A DNA stretch of 64,000 nucleotides, taken from positions 1 through 64,000 of the forward strand of contig JAEZKL010000130.1 in NCBI GenBank assembly GCA_023415475.1, written 5' to 3'. Made by a program: the position numbers and the translations under genes. The stretch comes from Bacillota bacterium (lineage in GTDB: Bacteria > Bacillota > Clostridia > Lachnospirales > Lachnospiraceae). How positions within the stretch are numbered: the stretch's first letter is position 1; each line of letters starts with the position of its first letter. The notes under the pieces are model-generated. The model searched no databases, was not told the DNA's origin, and worked only from the letters and a program-made list of their open reading frames with translations. Positions 47,205-56,910 of this stretch are shown piece by piece.

Positions 47205-47444
47205 TTACAAGTCAATCAGGCATCTAACCGGAATTTCAATGATGCAGCCACCGGCAACAGCATCCAATTCCTTTTCATTCAACTCTGATCCGACTTCCTC
47301 AATCTCTTCCTTTGTAAAGGTATAGCCTGCCTGTACGACAAAATCCCTGCGAGCTGCCTTGTCCTCGAAGCTGTTCACCTTTTTGGCAAATGCCTCGTCA
47401 GTCTTAATTCTTTCCAGATACGCTTTTGCTAAATCAATACTCAT
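47205..47444 (-). CDS. Nif11-type RiPP precursor peptide
   Basis: A 79-residue peptide. Residues 1-66 are a Nif11-like leader: LAKAYLERIKTDEAFAKKVN, AARRDFVVQAGYTFTKEEI and LNEKELDAVAGG, ending in a Gly-Gly cleavage site. The predicted core is 13 residues, CIIEIPVRCLIDL, with two Cys seven residues apart. GGAGGATCACCC gives a strong ribosome-binding site. It is convergent with the radical SAM maturase gene and follows a Cys-rich gene and a sigma factor. The C39 exporter at 41172 should cleave after the Gly-Gly. It shows no lanthionine synthetase neighbour, so radical SAM chemistry on Cys is the likeliest modification. Confidence 0.9.
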   Translation of the reverse strand: MSIDLAKAYLERIKTDEAFAKKVNSFEDKAARRDFVVQAGYTFTKEEIEEVGSELNEKELDAVAGGCIIEIPVRCLIDL

Positions 47445-47532
47445 GGGTGATCCTCCTTATAATAATTAATTTTGTGCATCTATGATACACTTAAATGTTT
47501 ACGATGCTTAATACGTAACTGCTCCCTATGTA

Positions 47533-47931
47533 TTACATATTAATTTCATTTTTTCGAAACATGCAATCCGAAGTACAGCTTTGAAACGGGCAATTCGAAT
47601 ATAATCCGCAAGAAGCCTTCCACCCTATCTCCGGTGAACCGGCTGACGCCATGGATAGTTCCTCATCCAAAAGCTCATCCTCATCCTTTAAAAGGTAATC
47701 CGTCGATAATCCTTTGTCTTTCTTACCCTGTGACAATATGATACTGATAAGCTGGCTTCTTAAGTGGTCCCTGACCTTGCTCCTTATACTAAAATCAACT
47801 TCAATCAACTTCTTTGCTGTGATTAGTAGCTCTCCGATTTCATCATCACGGATGATCCCGGGCACTTGATCTCCTGCCAGGATTTTGTCAAGATACTCGA
47901 GATACCACTCTGCTTTGGTTTTCTCAGTCAT
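47533..47931 (-). CDS. Cys-rich protein, second RiPP precursor candidate
   Basis: A 132-residue protein without a known domain. Residues 1-90 are charged and helical; residues 34-62 (LLITAKKLIEVDFSIRSKV...) look like regions found in proteins encoded beside sigma factors. Residues 87-98, LLDEELSMASAG, resemble a Nif11-type leader end. The tail then holds four Cys: C108, C114, C119 and C123 (CGLYSNCPFQSCTSDC). Its ATG overlaps the sigma factor stop by 8 bp, GGGGG precedes it, and the Nif11 peptide gene follows. It may be a second maturase substrate or a partner of the sigma factor. Confidence 0.6.
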   Translation of the reverse strand: MTEKTKAEWYLEYLDKILAGDQVPGIIRDDEIGELLITAKKLIEVDFSIRSKVRDHLRSQLISIILSQGKKDKGLSTDYLLKDEDELLDEELSMASAGSPEIGWKASCGLYSNCPFQSCTSDCMFRKNEINM

Positions 47932-48487
47932 CCATATTTACCCCCTGATGCTCCATAAAATTCCGCATGCGCCGCATAGTCCTAAACAGGATAACTCCGA
48001 TATTATTTTCGCTTAAGCCGGTAACTTTCGCTATTTCACGATTGGTCATGCCGCTCCAGAATTTTAAGGCGATGAGATCTCTTTCCCTATCGGTTAAAAA
48101 CGTCAATGCCCTTTTCAACTGCTGCCTGACCTCATTATATTCAGCTATGTCTACCGGGCTTAAACCGGGAGCCACAATATCTTCTATCGTCTCCAGAGGA
48201 GTATGGATATTGCGTTCCCGCCTGCGGTAATAATCGGTTACCGCATTACGGGCGATGCTGAAAACCCACGCAAAAAGCGGTGCTTTATCCGCAGAATAAA
48301 AACTGCGCTTCTCAAAAAGCTTATAAAAAATCATACTGGTTAAATCGTCCGCATCACTATAATTACTAACCCGATAGCAAACATAGTTGTAGATCCTCGG
48401 AAAATATTCATTATAAAATTCAGTAAAATCAAAATCAGATTTATATGTAGTGTCAGTAAACGTCTGCTCTTGCAACTGTATCGGCAT
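47924..48487 (-). CDS. ECF-type RNA polymerase sigma factor
   Basis: The ATG at 48487 has GGGGATAATC upstream; the frame can open with a GTG at 48499. The 187-residue protein has region 2 (YNEYFPRIYNYVCYRVSNYS through WVFSIARNAVTDYYRRR) and region 4 (LTDRERDLIALKFW, GLSENNIGVILFRTMRRMRN). It lacks regions 1 and 3, as in ECF factors. It is the first gene of the operon with the Cys-rich protein and Nif11 precursor, so it probably directs transcription of the peptide locus. Confidence 0.9.
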   Translation of the reverse strand: MPIQLQEQTFTDTTYKSDFDFTEFYNEYFPRIYNYVCYRVSNYSDADDLTSMIFYKLFEKRSFYSADKAPLFAWVFSIARNAVTDYYRRRERNIHTPLETIEDIVAPGLSPVDIAEYNEVRQQLKRALTFLTDRERDLIALKFWSGMTNREIAKVTGLSENNIGVILFRTMRRMRNFMEHQGVNMDD

Positions 48488-48671
48488 GATTATCCCCACT
48501 TCCCCCTGACAGCACCACCTGCACTTCCCCTTATCGGGAGCACTATGGCAGAGAAACTGCTGTCGATTCGGTATAGCACTTAATAAATTGACATTTTTCT
48601 TACTGTTATGATTAATTCTAGCATCATAACAAATGTTTCAACAATGTACGCAGGGACAGTTTAAAAAAAAT

Positions 48672-48707
48672 AAAAGTACAGTCTTTTTAATAAAAGACTG
48701 TACTTTT
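48672..48707 (-). terminator. Terminator of the NarL-type two-component operon
   Basis: A perfect 16-bp stem (48672-48687 with 48692-48707) with a TAAT loop is followed by TTTTTTTT on the minus strand, about 50 bp past the response regulator stop. Confidence 0.85.
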
Positions 48708-48758
48708 AGACAGTTTACATTAGCCTATTGAATACTCTTAGCGGTAGCTCAATAAGCA

Positions 48759-49436
48759 CTATTCATTACGTATTAACCCTTTCTGGGCAGCATACAAAAT
48801 CGCTTGTGATTTATTCTCCAGATGCAACATATCCAGTAATCTGCTTATGTGGTACTTAATCGTGCGCTCGCTAAGCCCCAATCTTTCACCGACTTCTTTA
48901 TAGGTTGCACCTTGTGCAATCAGCTCCAATACCTCAATCTGCCGCTCGGTTAGTTCAGACTTCTCTGTTTTACACTTGTTCTGTGTTAAGCAATCGTTTA
49001 TTCCTTTGCCTCGTTTGAATTCCATTACCAATTTGGTGGCCAAACCCTGAGACAACGGCATTTCACCCTTCTCAACGGACTCTAGATATTCCACCAGCTT
49101 TTTCGCATCGGTATCCTTAAGCAGATAACCGGAAGCACCATATTTGATTGCATTGAATAAATCCTCATCGTCATCCGAGGTGGTAAGCATAACCAGTTTA
49201 ATCTCCGGAAGCTCTTCATGAATCCGTTTTACCGCTTCCAGACCGTTACAGCCCGGCATTTTGATATCCATTAGTATAATATCCGGCTTTAACTTATGAG
49301 CCATTACGGCTGCTTCATTACCATTCCTAGCCCTTCCTACTACTTCAACACCGAAGGTTTCTAATAAATACTGAAGACCCTCTAAAAACAAAGAGTGATC
49401 ATCCACCAGCATTACTTTCATATTCATTCGTATCAT
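48759..49436 (-). CDS. NarL/LuxR-type response regulator
   Basis: The start is placed at the ATG at 49436, just after AAGGGGGA; 49427 or 49421 are also possible. The receiver domain has the acidic V-D-D block and phospho-Asp D57 in DIILMDIKMPGCNG. The C-terminal LuxR domain shows LTERQIEVLELIAQGATYKE and RLGLSERTIKYHISRLLDML. The gene overlaps the kinase gene by 38 bp, so the two are coupled. Its targets are unknown; the adjacent peptide locus is a plausible one. Confidence 0.9.
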   Translation of the reverse strand: MIRMNMKVMLVDDHSLFLEGLQYLLETFGVEVVGRARNGNEAAVMAHKLKPDIILMDIKMPGCNGLEAVKRIHEELPEIKLVMLTTSDDDEDLFNAIKYGASGYLLKDTDAKKLVEYLESVEKGEMPLSQGLATKLVMEFKRGKGINDCLTQNKCKTEKSELTERQIEVLELIAQGATYKEVGERLGLSERTIKYHISRLLDMLHLENKSQAILYAAQKGLIRNE

Positions 49437-51138
49437 CTTCCCCCTTCCTGGGCACATATAACGTAACCTTGCTCCCCTTATCCGGTACGGATTCGATTGT
49501 AATATATCCGCCGATTAATGCTGCCCTCTCCTTCATAATATCCAAGCCGAATTTGTTCTTTACCGAGTCATCTTTATGAACTGCATGGAAACCCTTGCCG
49601 TCGTCAGCAATCGAGACGGTCATCTGCTTATCCTCTACTTGAAATGAGATGATAACCTCATGTGCCTGTGCATGTTTTCTGATGTTATTCATAGCCTCAC
49701 GTATTATATTTTGAATGTTTACCTTAACGGACATATTAAATTCTTTCTCTATTGAATCCTCCAAAATATCCAGCTTTACCTTCAAGCCAGTCTGCTGCTC
49801 AAAATTCATAATATCATTTTTTAAGGAGGTGATAAAATCTCTCTCCGTGATCACCGATGTTCTGACACTGGAGATATACTCTCTTATCTCTGCATGCATA
49901 TTCTGTGTGACCTTAATTAATCGATCCAGTTTATCATACACAAGATCGATTCCCTCATTTACCAGCTCCTGACGGATCGCCTGGGCTTGCAAATTAATAA
50001 ATCCCAGCACCTGTCCCAGATTGTCATGCAAATCTCTGCTTATTCTTTCTCTTTCATCAATGACTGCCAATTGCCATTGCTGCTTTAGAAACTCCTGTTG
50101 CGCCTGCTTTTTCTCTGTTATATCATGAAGTACTGCCAGACGACCTATGTAATAATCCTTTTTATCATATAGAGGAATAAGTAATATTTCAAAAACTCTT
50201 GTCTCTTTCTCCCCTGTTATGGAAAAATCGGTATGAGAGGCTCTTCCATCTTTTATGATACGGACTAACTCCGGTATTGCCATACATACCTCATCAATTG
50301 ACAATAGATAATATTTTTGTACCGAGATACCTATAATTCTTTTGAATGCCGGATTCATATCCAGTATCCTGTCCCGTATATCCAATACCATAACTCCTGC
50401 ATCCATGGCTTCAATTATGGCTGTCCGTGCCAAAGGAACCAGTTCAAACATCCTGTTGTGGAAGATAGACCACAGCATCATAACACCTGCCGGACCGAAA
50501 AACAAAGGCGTGATATCATACTGTAATGGACTGATTCCGATAATGTAGATAAGGTTCGGAATTATGATAAAGCTTGTTCCAATGAGTAGATAGCTTGCTT
50601 GCTTTTTATAAACTGATCTCTTCGCTAATGCTGTACGTAATAATACAGCAACAGCCCACAGGTTCAGACAGTGGGAATATGCTGCATGAATATAGAACCA
50701 ACCTCCGTACTTTTTTGCTATCACATAAAACGCCCCGCTATACGCCAAATGGACATCATACCGAATCAGACCGTGCAACTGATTAGTCCAGACCAAAATA
50801 AGCGAAATGCAGGGCAAAACAAAGAGCCATTTTAATTTATTCTTATGTTCTTTATAGCTGTGACCGGTCGCTTCCATGCAAAGGATAAGTAGGGAAACCG
50901 GGGAGAAGCAATATGCAATATACTGCATATTAGCCCAAAACAGCTTAACCGATAAATCTACAGCCGCCATTTCCAGAGCATTGGGAATAGACCAGAAGGT
51001 GACAATAAACATGCTTAGAGCAAAAAACTCTACGCCTTGTGCTTTTCTACGTTTTATCTGCGCAAAGATACCCAACGATAAAGTGAGTAAGCCTGAAATC
51101 GACAAAGGCCATATGATCGGAATATATTGATAATTCAT
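49399..51138 (-). CDS. Sensor histidine kinase with 7TM, PAS and HisKA_3 domains
   Basis: A 579-residue kinase. The first 220 residues form about seven hydrophobic segments of the HisKA_7TM type. A PAS region (about 225-330) contains GVMVLDIRDRILDMNPAFKR. The HisKA_3 domain shows ERERISRDLHDNLGQ, with the phospho-acceptor His, and the ATPase domain contains REAMNNIRKHAQA and DDGKGF. It signals to the NarL-type regulator downstream. AGGAGAAACG precedes the ATG. Confidence 0.9.
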   Translation of the reverse strand: MNYQYIPIIWPLSISGLLTLSLGIFAQIKRRKAQGVEFFALSMFIVTFWSIPNALEMAAVDLSVKLFWANMQYIAYCFSPVSLLILCMEATGHSYKEHKNKLKWLFVLPCISLILVWTNQLHGLIRYDVHLAYSGAFYVIAKKYGGWFYIHAAYSHCLNLWAVAVLLRTALAKRSVYKKQASYLLIGTSFIIIPNLIYIIGISPLQYDITPLFFGPAGVMMLWSIFHNRMFELVPLARTAIIEAMDAGVMVLDIRDRILDMNPAFKRIIGISVQKYYLLSIDEVCMAIPELVRIIKDGRASHTDFSITGEKETRVFEILLIPLYDKKDYYIGRLAVLHDITEKKQAQQEFLKQQWQLAVIDERERISRDLHDNLGQVLGFINLQAQAIRQELVNEGIDLVYDKLDRLIKVTQNMHAEIREYISSVRTSVITERDFITSLKNDIMNFEQQTGLKVKLDILEDSIEKEFNMSVKVNIQNIIREAMNNIRKHAQAHEVIISFQVEDKQMTVSIADDGKGFHAVHKDDSVKNKFGLDIMKERAALIGGYITIESVPDKGSKVTLYVPRKGEDDTNEYESNAGG

Positions 51139-51352
51139 ACGTTTCTCCTATATTTCAACGCTAATCTTATAATCTCATTCTCATCTTACCATATCATCCA
51201 TATTGTGACAATCGTATTCCATCAATAAGGTTACTACCTTAGATCGTTCTGCATTTTCCTTCGAAATATTGAAGGATAGAAATAATAACGAATGGCATAG
51301 TATATCCGCTGAGGAAATCTACGGCATTCATCGGGCCGCTTCTTCCATAAAA

Positions 51353-51382
51353 AGGGAGTGCCCCAAACATGCAGCACTCCCT
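51353..51382 (-). terminator. Terminator of the KASIII-like/chemoreceptor operon
   Basis: AGGGAGTGC (51353-51361) pairs with GCACTCCCT (51374-51382), followed by TTTTTA on the minus strand. It is 65 bp past the chemoreceptor stop. The rest of 51139-51447 shows no gene. Confidence 0.8.
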
Positions 51383-51447
51383 GTCATTTCATGATAGTAA
51401 AGGTATTCCTACTTGCGCTCCTCATTGATTAAATGTTCCTTTAAGAA

Positions 51448-52986
51448 CTAATTCACCCGAATCAACTTATTCATATCCTCGGCCATTCCCTGCAGCGTTT
51501 CTGCACTTCCTGCAAGCTCTTCGCTGGTCGCCAGATTTTGATGGATGGAATGAAAGACGGTATTAAAGCTGTCAATGGTGTTGTTCGTTGATTCTGTAAG
51601 CTTCGAATTCAAATCCACTGTATTCTGGGTCTCATGTAACATGGTTTCGATTAGGTGACTTATCTCATTAATATTCTTGCCTGATTCCTTGAGATCTGCT
51701 ATCATATCGGTTACATTCACAACCGTATCACGCAAGATATCATTACCATGAATAACCTTCAGAGTATTCACGCTCATCAGCTCCTTAACCTCATTTACCC
51801 TCTTTTTTAGGTCCTGAGTGATTGAGGCTACATCATTCAAGGATTTATTCGTATTATCCGCAAGCTTTCTGATCTCATCTGCCACCACGGCAAAGCCCTT
51901 TCCTCCTGCACCTGCTCTTGCAGCTTCAATCGACGCATTTAGAGAAAGCAAATTCGTCTGGTCAGATATCTGACGTATGATTTCGAACATTGCATCTATC
52001 TGATCTGACTTCTCTTCCAAAACATAAGTTGCTTCTAAGGTATTCTCGATATCTCCTTTAATCTCGGTAATAATCGATAATGCTTCCATTAAGGCATTTT
52101 CGTTACGGTTTGAAAGATCCGTTAATTTTTCGGATTTGCATTCCGTATCCTTTACCTTACCCGCTATTGTCTGATTCGTATATAAGAGCTTCTGTAAGCT
52201 TCTATTATTATCATCAATATAATGTAGCATCGTATCTGCTTCTTTGGAAGCCTCCTGACTAGTACTTGCAATCTCCTCAATCGAGACGCTTTCCTCCGTT
52301 GCTATCTCTGATAAGCTTTCGCTGGATATCAGCAGGGACTGAGAATACTCCTCTACCTTATTAAATAATAGGATATTATTTTCATTATGTTGTTTCAGCT
52401 CATCCTCATTCAGTTCAATCGTTTTGAGAATTCTAGAGGAGAAGAAGGTTAATAGCGTGATTCCGAAGGATATTAAACTGATGACCACCACTCTTAAAAT
52501 CAGCTCTCTAATCAAGTGATCGGATTCCGGAAGACTCTCCGGATTCAATACAAATATTATAACCTGCGATAGCAGTCCAAGTGCAACAAATGCTATATTC
52601 AATCTATTATCGAGAAATAATGCAGCAAGAATAATAAAATAGAACACACACGCCCATAGCTCCTTCGAGGGTATCATTAATCCCATATATAAATAATTAA
52701 CATACGAAAAAGCTAATATGATAGTCTTTAGCGCTTTGAATGATCCCGTGATATGGTCGGTATCCCTGGTTGTCACATTGTACATGACCTTAAAGGTTAT
52801 AAGCTCTATTACCATAATGATGGCCAATGTAATCAGAGAGGACCATTGAATTTCCTCGAGTAAGCCTATCAGCTTTAAGAAAATAAATAAGGTTCCTGCT
52901 AAGCCTGCACTGATGGAATAGATAATTAGTACGAATTTTAAGGTATCAAATTGGTATTTTATAATAGTACTTCTTTCGTCTTTCAT
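51448..52986 (-). CDS. Methyl-accepting chemotaxis protein with multi-pass membrane domain
   Basis: A 512-residue chemoreceptor. The N-terminal 195 residues hold about six membrane segments instead of a periplasmic sensor, so it may sense a membrane or cytoplasmic cue. No HAMP domain is obvious. The signalling domain contains the hairpin tip [20 protein letters not shown] and [15 protein letters not shown]. It follows the KASIII-like gene by 24 bp with GGAGG before its ATG, and is under the c-di-GMP riboswitch upstream. Confidence 0.9.
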   Translation of the reverse strand: MKDERSTIIKYQFDTLKFVLIIYSISAGLAGTLFIFLKLIGLLEEIQWSSLITLAIIMVIELITFKVMYNVTTRDTDHITGSFKALKTIILAFSYVNYLYMGLMIPSKELWACVFYFIILAALFLDNRLNIAFVALGLLSQVIIFVLNPESLPESDHLIRELILRVVVISLISFGITLLTFFSSRILKTIELNEDELKQHNENNILLFNKVEEYSQSLLISSESLSEIATEESVSIEEIASTSQEASKEADTMLHYIDDNNRSLQKLLYTNQTIAGKVKDTECKSEKLTDLSNRNENALMEALSIITEIKGDIENTLEATYVLEEKSDQIDAMFEIIRQISDQTNLLSLNASIEAARAGAGGKGFAVVADEIRKLADNTNKSLNDVASITQDLKKRVNEVKELMSVNTLKVIHGNDILRDTVVNVTDMIADLKESGKNINEISHLIETMLHETQNTVDLNSKLTESTNNTIDSFNTVFHSIHQNLATSEELAGSAETLQGMAEDMNKLIRVN

Positions 52987-53010
52987 GTGGTCCTCCTCAC
53001 ATTGTATATT

Positions 53011-54015
53011 CTACCATTTATATAGTAAAGCAGTCATCGTGTAGCCTGATGCTACGGAACAGAATATACTAAGATCATCCTTCTCAAATTGCTCCTGACT
53101 CAGCCTGGCATCCAACGCCATGATAGGGCTTGTACAACCCGAATAGCCATATTGGTCCCCTATGTAGGTTGCTTTCTCCATTCCAACTCCCAGTCTGTCC
53201 ATGGTCAACTCTAGATCCGTATAGGAGAACTGCGACATAAAATAATGAGTGGTATCCTCCGGTGTATAATTGTAATCAGATAATAGCTTGGTAATAAGCT
53301 CCGACCAACGGTCTGACAAGAAACTGAAGTCAAAGGGTTTCCATAACATCTTCCGATCTTCATTGCTGACTTCACTGTCTGAGATTCTTGATATACCACA
53401 GGCCGGCATGGTAATGGACCAATAATACTGATCGTCAGTGAACATCCTCGATCCGAGAAGACCTCTGCTCTCCTCCTCCACTTTTCTCTCCAGAATGATA
53501 GCGGCTGCTCCATCACCTGTACAGCCATAAGCAACCATATCATCTTCTCTTGCCTGAGTACTGATTAGCAGGGCTCCAACGATTAGCACTTTATCAAACT
53601 TATCATCTGTTTTCAGGTATCTTGCAGCCGTATCCATCGCAGTCAGCATACCGATACAGTTGGCATTGATGTCAAATACTGCATGTGCATTGATTGCCTG
53701 AAGCTGATTCTTGATTAACAGTGCACAGCAGGGCGATAAGTATTCCGGAGTATCGGACACGGAGATTATCATATCAATATCCTCCGGCTTAAGTCCCGTA
53801 TTACTGAGAGCCTGATTGGCAGCTTTGACTGCCATGGATAAACTGGTTTCATCCTCATTGGCCAAGGTTCGCGTCTCCCTACCGAGCTTTTTGAACAACT
53901 GTGCCGCATGATCCTCAACCTGATACCTTCTAAAATGATCAATATAAAATTGGTTTTCCAATTTCCTTTGCGGATGATAGGATCCGACCCCTACAATGTG
54001 TACATTCTTATACAT
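53011..54015 (-). CDS. KASIII (FabH)-like thiolase-fold enzyme
   Basis: A 334-residue thiolase-fold protein of the 3-oxoacyl-ACP synthase III type. The likely nucleophile is C120 in FDINANCIGM and the first His is H257 in THYFMSQF, which replaces HQAN. Where FabH has the catalytic Asn (YGN), this protein reads YGY (Y291). So it is a FabH relative with a changed active site, perhaps making a special acyl product. AAGGAGGAAAT precedes the ATG. It is the first gene after a c-di-GMP-I riboswitch and is co-transcribed with a chemotaxis receptor. Confidence 0.8.
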   Translation of the reverse strand: MYKNVHIVGVGSYHPQRKLENQFYIDHFRRYQVEDHAAQLFKKLGRETRTLANEDETSLSMAVKAANQALSNTGLKPEDIDMIISVSDTPEYLSPCCALLIKNQLQAINAHAVFDINANCIGMLTAMDTAARYLKTDDKFDKVLIVGALLISTQAREDDMVAYGCTGDGAAAIILERKVEEESRGLLGSRMFTDDQYYWSITMPACGISRISDSEVSNEDRKMLWKPFDFSFLSDRWSELITKLLSDYNYTPEDTTHYFMSQFSYTDLELTMDRLGVGMEKATYIGDQYGYSGCTSPIMALDARLSQEQFEKDDLSIFCSVASGYTMTALLYKW

Positions 54016-54082
54016 ATTTCCTCCTTAATAAGTTCTCCAGAATAGAAGCTTGCCCTGGTTCTTACACCAGAGACATTTACTT

Positions 54083-54165
54083 AGCAGCCTGGCAGTCTTG
54101 GGATAATCATACCTGTAGATCCATAGCTTTGCGTCCTTACCTTTCGGTAAGTTTGCCTTGTCTTA
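54083..54165 (-). ncRNA. c-di-GMP-I (GEMM-I) riboswitch upstream of the KASIII-like gene
   Basis: On the minus strand the conserved order is visible: GGCAAACTTACC-GAAA-GGTAAG, then GGACGCAAAGCT, then a receptor-side stem ending CTGCCAGG. The GAAA tetraloop stem, the ACGCAAAGC core and the terminal TGCCA element are the GEMM-I signatures. It begins 150 nt before the ATG. A hairpin (CTCTGGT/ACCAGGG) follows without a clear U-run, so control may act by ribosome access or by a weak terminator. Confidence 0.85.
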
Positions 54166-54364
54166 GGTAATATGTAATTTTATTGAAATTCATTAAAATT
54201 ATAACATTAATTGTCAAAAATACAATATACTTACCCGGTCATGCCAATAATTTTCCAAATACGAGGGGTTCTTGGTAATTCCTGGGTATCCCATTATCAC
54301 AATACACATGTCTTCCTCACGAAGACATATAACGAAATACTGTTCGTCTGACAAAGAATTTTAG

Positions 54365-54393
54365 TTGCAAAAACTGGATTTTTGATTTATGAT
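54365..54393 (+). promoter_or_regulatory. Promoter of the tdh-kbl operon
   Basis: TTGCAA (54365-54370) and TATGAT (54388-54393) are 17 bp apart, 75 bp before the ATG. A small hairpin (54308-54328) lies upstream. Nothing else gene-like is seen in 54166-54468. Confidence 0.5.
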
Positions 54394-54468
54394 TATAGTA
54401 AAGGATCAATCACTTTGGATACTTAGCCTATGAATGAATCAATACTAATTATGTAAAGGAGACTGCTT

Positions 54469-55530
54469 ATGAGCGAGAATGATACCAAGACAATGTGGGC
54501 TCTGGTAAAGGAAAAAGCAGAACCCGGATTATGGATGAAGCGTGTTCCTGTTCCATCAACCGGTAAAAACGAAGTAAAAATTAAGATTCACAAGACCTCC
54601 ATCTGTGGAACCGATGTACACATCTATAACTGGGATGAATGGTCCAGGAAGACCATACCTGTTCCGATGACCATCGGACATGAATTCGTCGGCGAGATTA
54701 TAGAAGTAGGAGATAATGTAGAAGGCTATGAGATCGGAGAACTGGTCTCCGGTGAAGGACATATCGTCTGCGGTAAGTGCCGTAATTGTCTGGCGGGACA
54801 TCGTCACCTTTGCAAGGATACCCAGGGTGTAGGTGTTAACCGTAATGGTGCTTTTGCCGAATACCTTGTGATCCCCAGCACGAATGTCTGGCGCTGCGAT
54901 CCTTCCATCCGTGAAGAGCTCTTCTCCTGCTTCGATCCGCTGGGTAATGCAGTTCATACTGCCCTGTCCTTTGATATGGTCGGGGAAGATGTGCTGATAA
55001 CGGGCGCAGGACCGATCGGTGCAATGGCCGCAGCTGTCTGCCGCCACGTAGGTGCAAGACATGTTGTAATAACCGATGTCAATGAGTATCGCCTGGAGCT
55101 CGCCAAAAAACTGGGCGCAAACTGCATCATCAATGTATCCAAGGAAAAGGTATCCGATGTAATGAAAACACTCGGTATGCGGGAAGGCTTTGATGTCGGT
55201 CTCGAGATGTCAGGTAGTCCGGCCGGGTTCAATGATATGGTTAACAATATGAAGCACGGCGGAAAGATTGCTCTCCTTGGATTACAAAAAGAAGGCACCA
55301 TAATCGACTGGAATAAAGTGATATTTAACGGACTAACCATTAAAGGTATCTATGGCAGAGAAATGTATGAGACCTGGTATAAGATGTCGACCATGCTGCA
55401 AAGTGGATTAAATATAGATGATATAATAACACACCGCTTTGACGTTAAGGATTATGAGAAAGGCTTTGAAGTAATGAGATCCGGTTATTCCGGTAAAGTA
55501 ATTTTAGATTGGAATCATATCAACGATTAA
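54469..55530 (+). CDS. tdh: L-threonine 3-dehydrogenase
   Basis: A 353-residue zinc-dependent medium-chain dehydrogenase. Catalytic zinc ligands are C46 ([12 protein letters not shown]), H71 and E72 (GHEFVGEI). The structural zinc set is C101, C104, C107 and C115 ([15 protein letters not shown]). The NAD-binding region contains [10 protein letters not shown]. The first half reads close to Tdh of enteric bacteria. AAAGGAGA precedes the ATG. It oxidises threonine to 2-amino-3-oxobutanoate, the substrate of the next gene, glycine C-acetyltransferase, 45 bp downstream. The pair forms the threonine degradation operon. Confidence 0.95.
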   Translation: MSENDTKTMWALVKEKAEPGLWMKRVPVPSTGKNEVKIKIHKTSICGTDVHIYNWDEWSRKTIPVPMTIGHEFVGEIIEVGDNVEGYEIGELVSGEGHIVCGKCRNCLAGHRHLCKDTQGVGVNRNGAFAEYLVIPSTNVWRCDPSIREELFSCFDPLGNAVHTALSFDMVGEDVLITGAGPIGAMAAAVCRHVGARHVVITDVNEYRLELAKKLGANCIINVSKEKVSDVMKTLGMREGFDVGLEMSGSPAGFNDMVNNMKHGGKIALLGLQKEGTIIDWNKVIFNGLTIKGIYGREMYETWYKMSTMLQSGLNIDDIITHRFDVKDYEKGFEVMRSGYSGKVILDWNHIND

Positions 55531-55575
55531 CAGGGCGATAGAAAAGTATGCTGTAAGAAAGGATTGGATCAAGCA

Positions 55576-56772
55576 ATGGAACGGAAAGACGATATTTTGA
55601 ACCTTTATGTAACGGAGCTTCAAGCGATTAAGGAAGCCGGTCTGTTCAAAGGAGAAAGCCCCATTACCTCAGCTCAGGGTTCTAAGGTGACCTTGGCAGA
55701 CGGGCGAACTGTGATCAACATGTGTGCAAATAATTATTTGGGACTTGCAAATAACCCCCGAATTATTGAGGCTGCGAAGAATTCCTATGACGAGCGGGGT
55801 TATGGACTTTCCTCCGTTCGCTTTATCTGCGGAACTCAGGACATTCACAAGGATTTAGAGAAGACGATCAGCCGCTTTCTTGGCACTGAGGATACCATAT
55901 TATATTCCTCCTGCTTTGATGCAAACGGTGGCTTATTCGAGACTATTCTTACCGAAGCAGATGCCATAATCAGTGATGAATTAAATCATGCCAGCATTAT
56001 AGACGGAGTACGTCTGTGCAAGGCGAAACGGTACCGTTATAAGAATAATAATATGGAAGACCTACGCGCTCAGCTTCAGGCTGCGGATGCTGCAGGTGCC
56101 AGAATTAAGTTGATCGCTACCGACGGCGTTTTCTCTATGGATGGAATTATCGCAGACTTAAAAAGTATCTGTGATCTCGCCGATGAATTCCATGCCCTTG
56201 TAATGGTGGATGACAGTCATGCGGTAGGCTTCGTAGGAAAGACCGGTCGCGGAAGCGCCGAATACTGCGGAGTTACAGGCCGTGTCGATATTATTACCGG
56301 CACTCTTGGTAAAGCTCTGGGCGGAGCTTCCGGTGGGTATACCAGCGGCAGAAAAGAGATTATTGATCTGCTTCGTCAAAGAAGTCGTCCTTATCTCTTC
56401 TCCAATACCTTAGCTCCTTCCATTGTCAGTGCCAGCCTTGAAGTATTTGCCATGCTGGATAGTGACACCTCGTTACGGGACCGGCTGGAGGCTACCACTA
56501 CCTATTATCGAGGACTCTTAACAGAGGCCGGTTTCGATATCGTAAAGGGTGTCCATCCCATCGTACCGATTATGCTGTATGATGAAAAGGCTGCCGTTGA
56601 AATGGCAAGGCGTATGATGGAAAAGGGAGTTTATGTGGTTGCCTTCTCCTATCCTGTTGTACCCAAGGGAAAAGCCCGCATCAGGACTCAGGTATCGGCT
56701 GCTCATACCACAGAAGAGATCGATTATATTGTTAAATGCTTTAAAGAGGTTAAGGAAGCGATGAATATTTAG
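55576..56772 (+). CDS. kbl: Glycine C-acetyltransferase (2-amino-3-oxobutyrate CoA ligase)
   Basis: The ATG at 55576 gives 398 residues, the usual length; the frame extends to a TTG at 55564 that lacks room for a ribosome-binding site. The PLP lysine is K246 in [24 protein letters not shown] and the early [11 protein letters not shown] are family motifs. It splits the Tdh product with CoA to glycine and acetyl-CoA. Spacing and order with tdh make the function secure. Confidence 0.95.
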   Translation: MERKDDILNLYVTELQAIKEAGLFKGESPITSAQGSKVTLADGRTVINMCANNYLGLANNPRIIEAAKNSYDERGYGLSSVRFICGTQDIHKDLEKTISRFLGTEDTILYSSCFDANGGLFETILTEADAIISDELNHASIIDGVRLCKAKRYRYKNNNMEDLRAQLQAADAAGARIKLIATDGVFSMDGIIADLKSICDLADEFHALVMVDDSHAVGFVGKTGRGSAEYCGVTGRVDIITGTLGKALGGASGGYTSGRKEIIDLLRQRSRPYLFSNTLAPSIVSASLEVFAMLDSDTSLRDRLEATTTYYRGLLTEAGFDIVKGVHPIVPIMLYDEKAAVEMARRMMEKGVYVVAFSYPVVPKGKARIRTQVSAAHTTEEIDYIVKCFKEVKEAMNI

Positions 56773-56821
56773 TACACCTATTCTATCTCGGCTTTACGAC
56801 AAGCATTATATGAAATCTGAT

Positions 56822-56876
56822 AAAAAACACTATGATTTCTCATTAAAAAACACCATGAGAAATCATAGTGTTTTTT
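56822..56876. terminator. Strong terminator after kbl
   Basis: A perfect 22-bp stem (56822-56843 with 56855-56876) is bounded by A-runs and T-runs, so it can stop transcription from either side. Confidence 0.85.
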
Positions 56877-56910
56877 CACATTATAAAACCTCATAGAAAC
56901 CTCATATTTT

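Noticed and set aside
47493..48638. AAACATTT on the minus strand upstream of both the Nif11 and sigma genes, as a shared sigma -35 box
   Set aside because: The downstream halves do not align at one spacing, and the motif is AT-rich and likely by chance.
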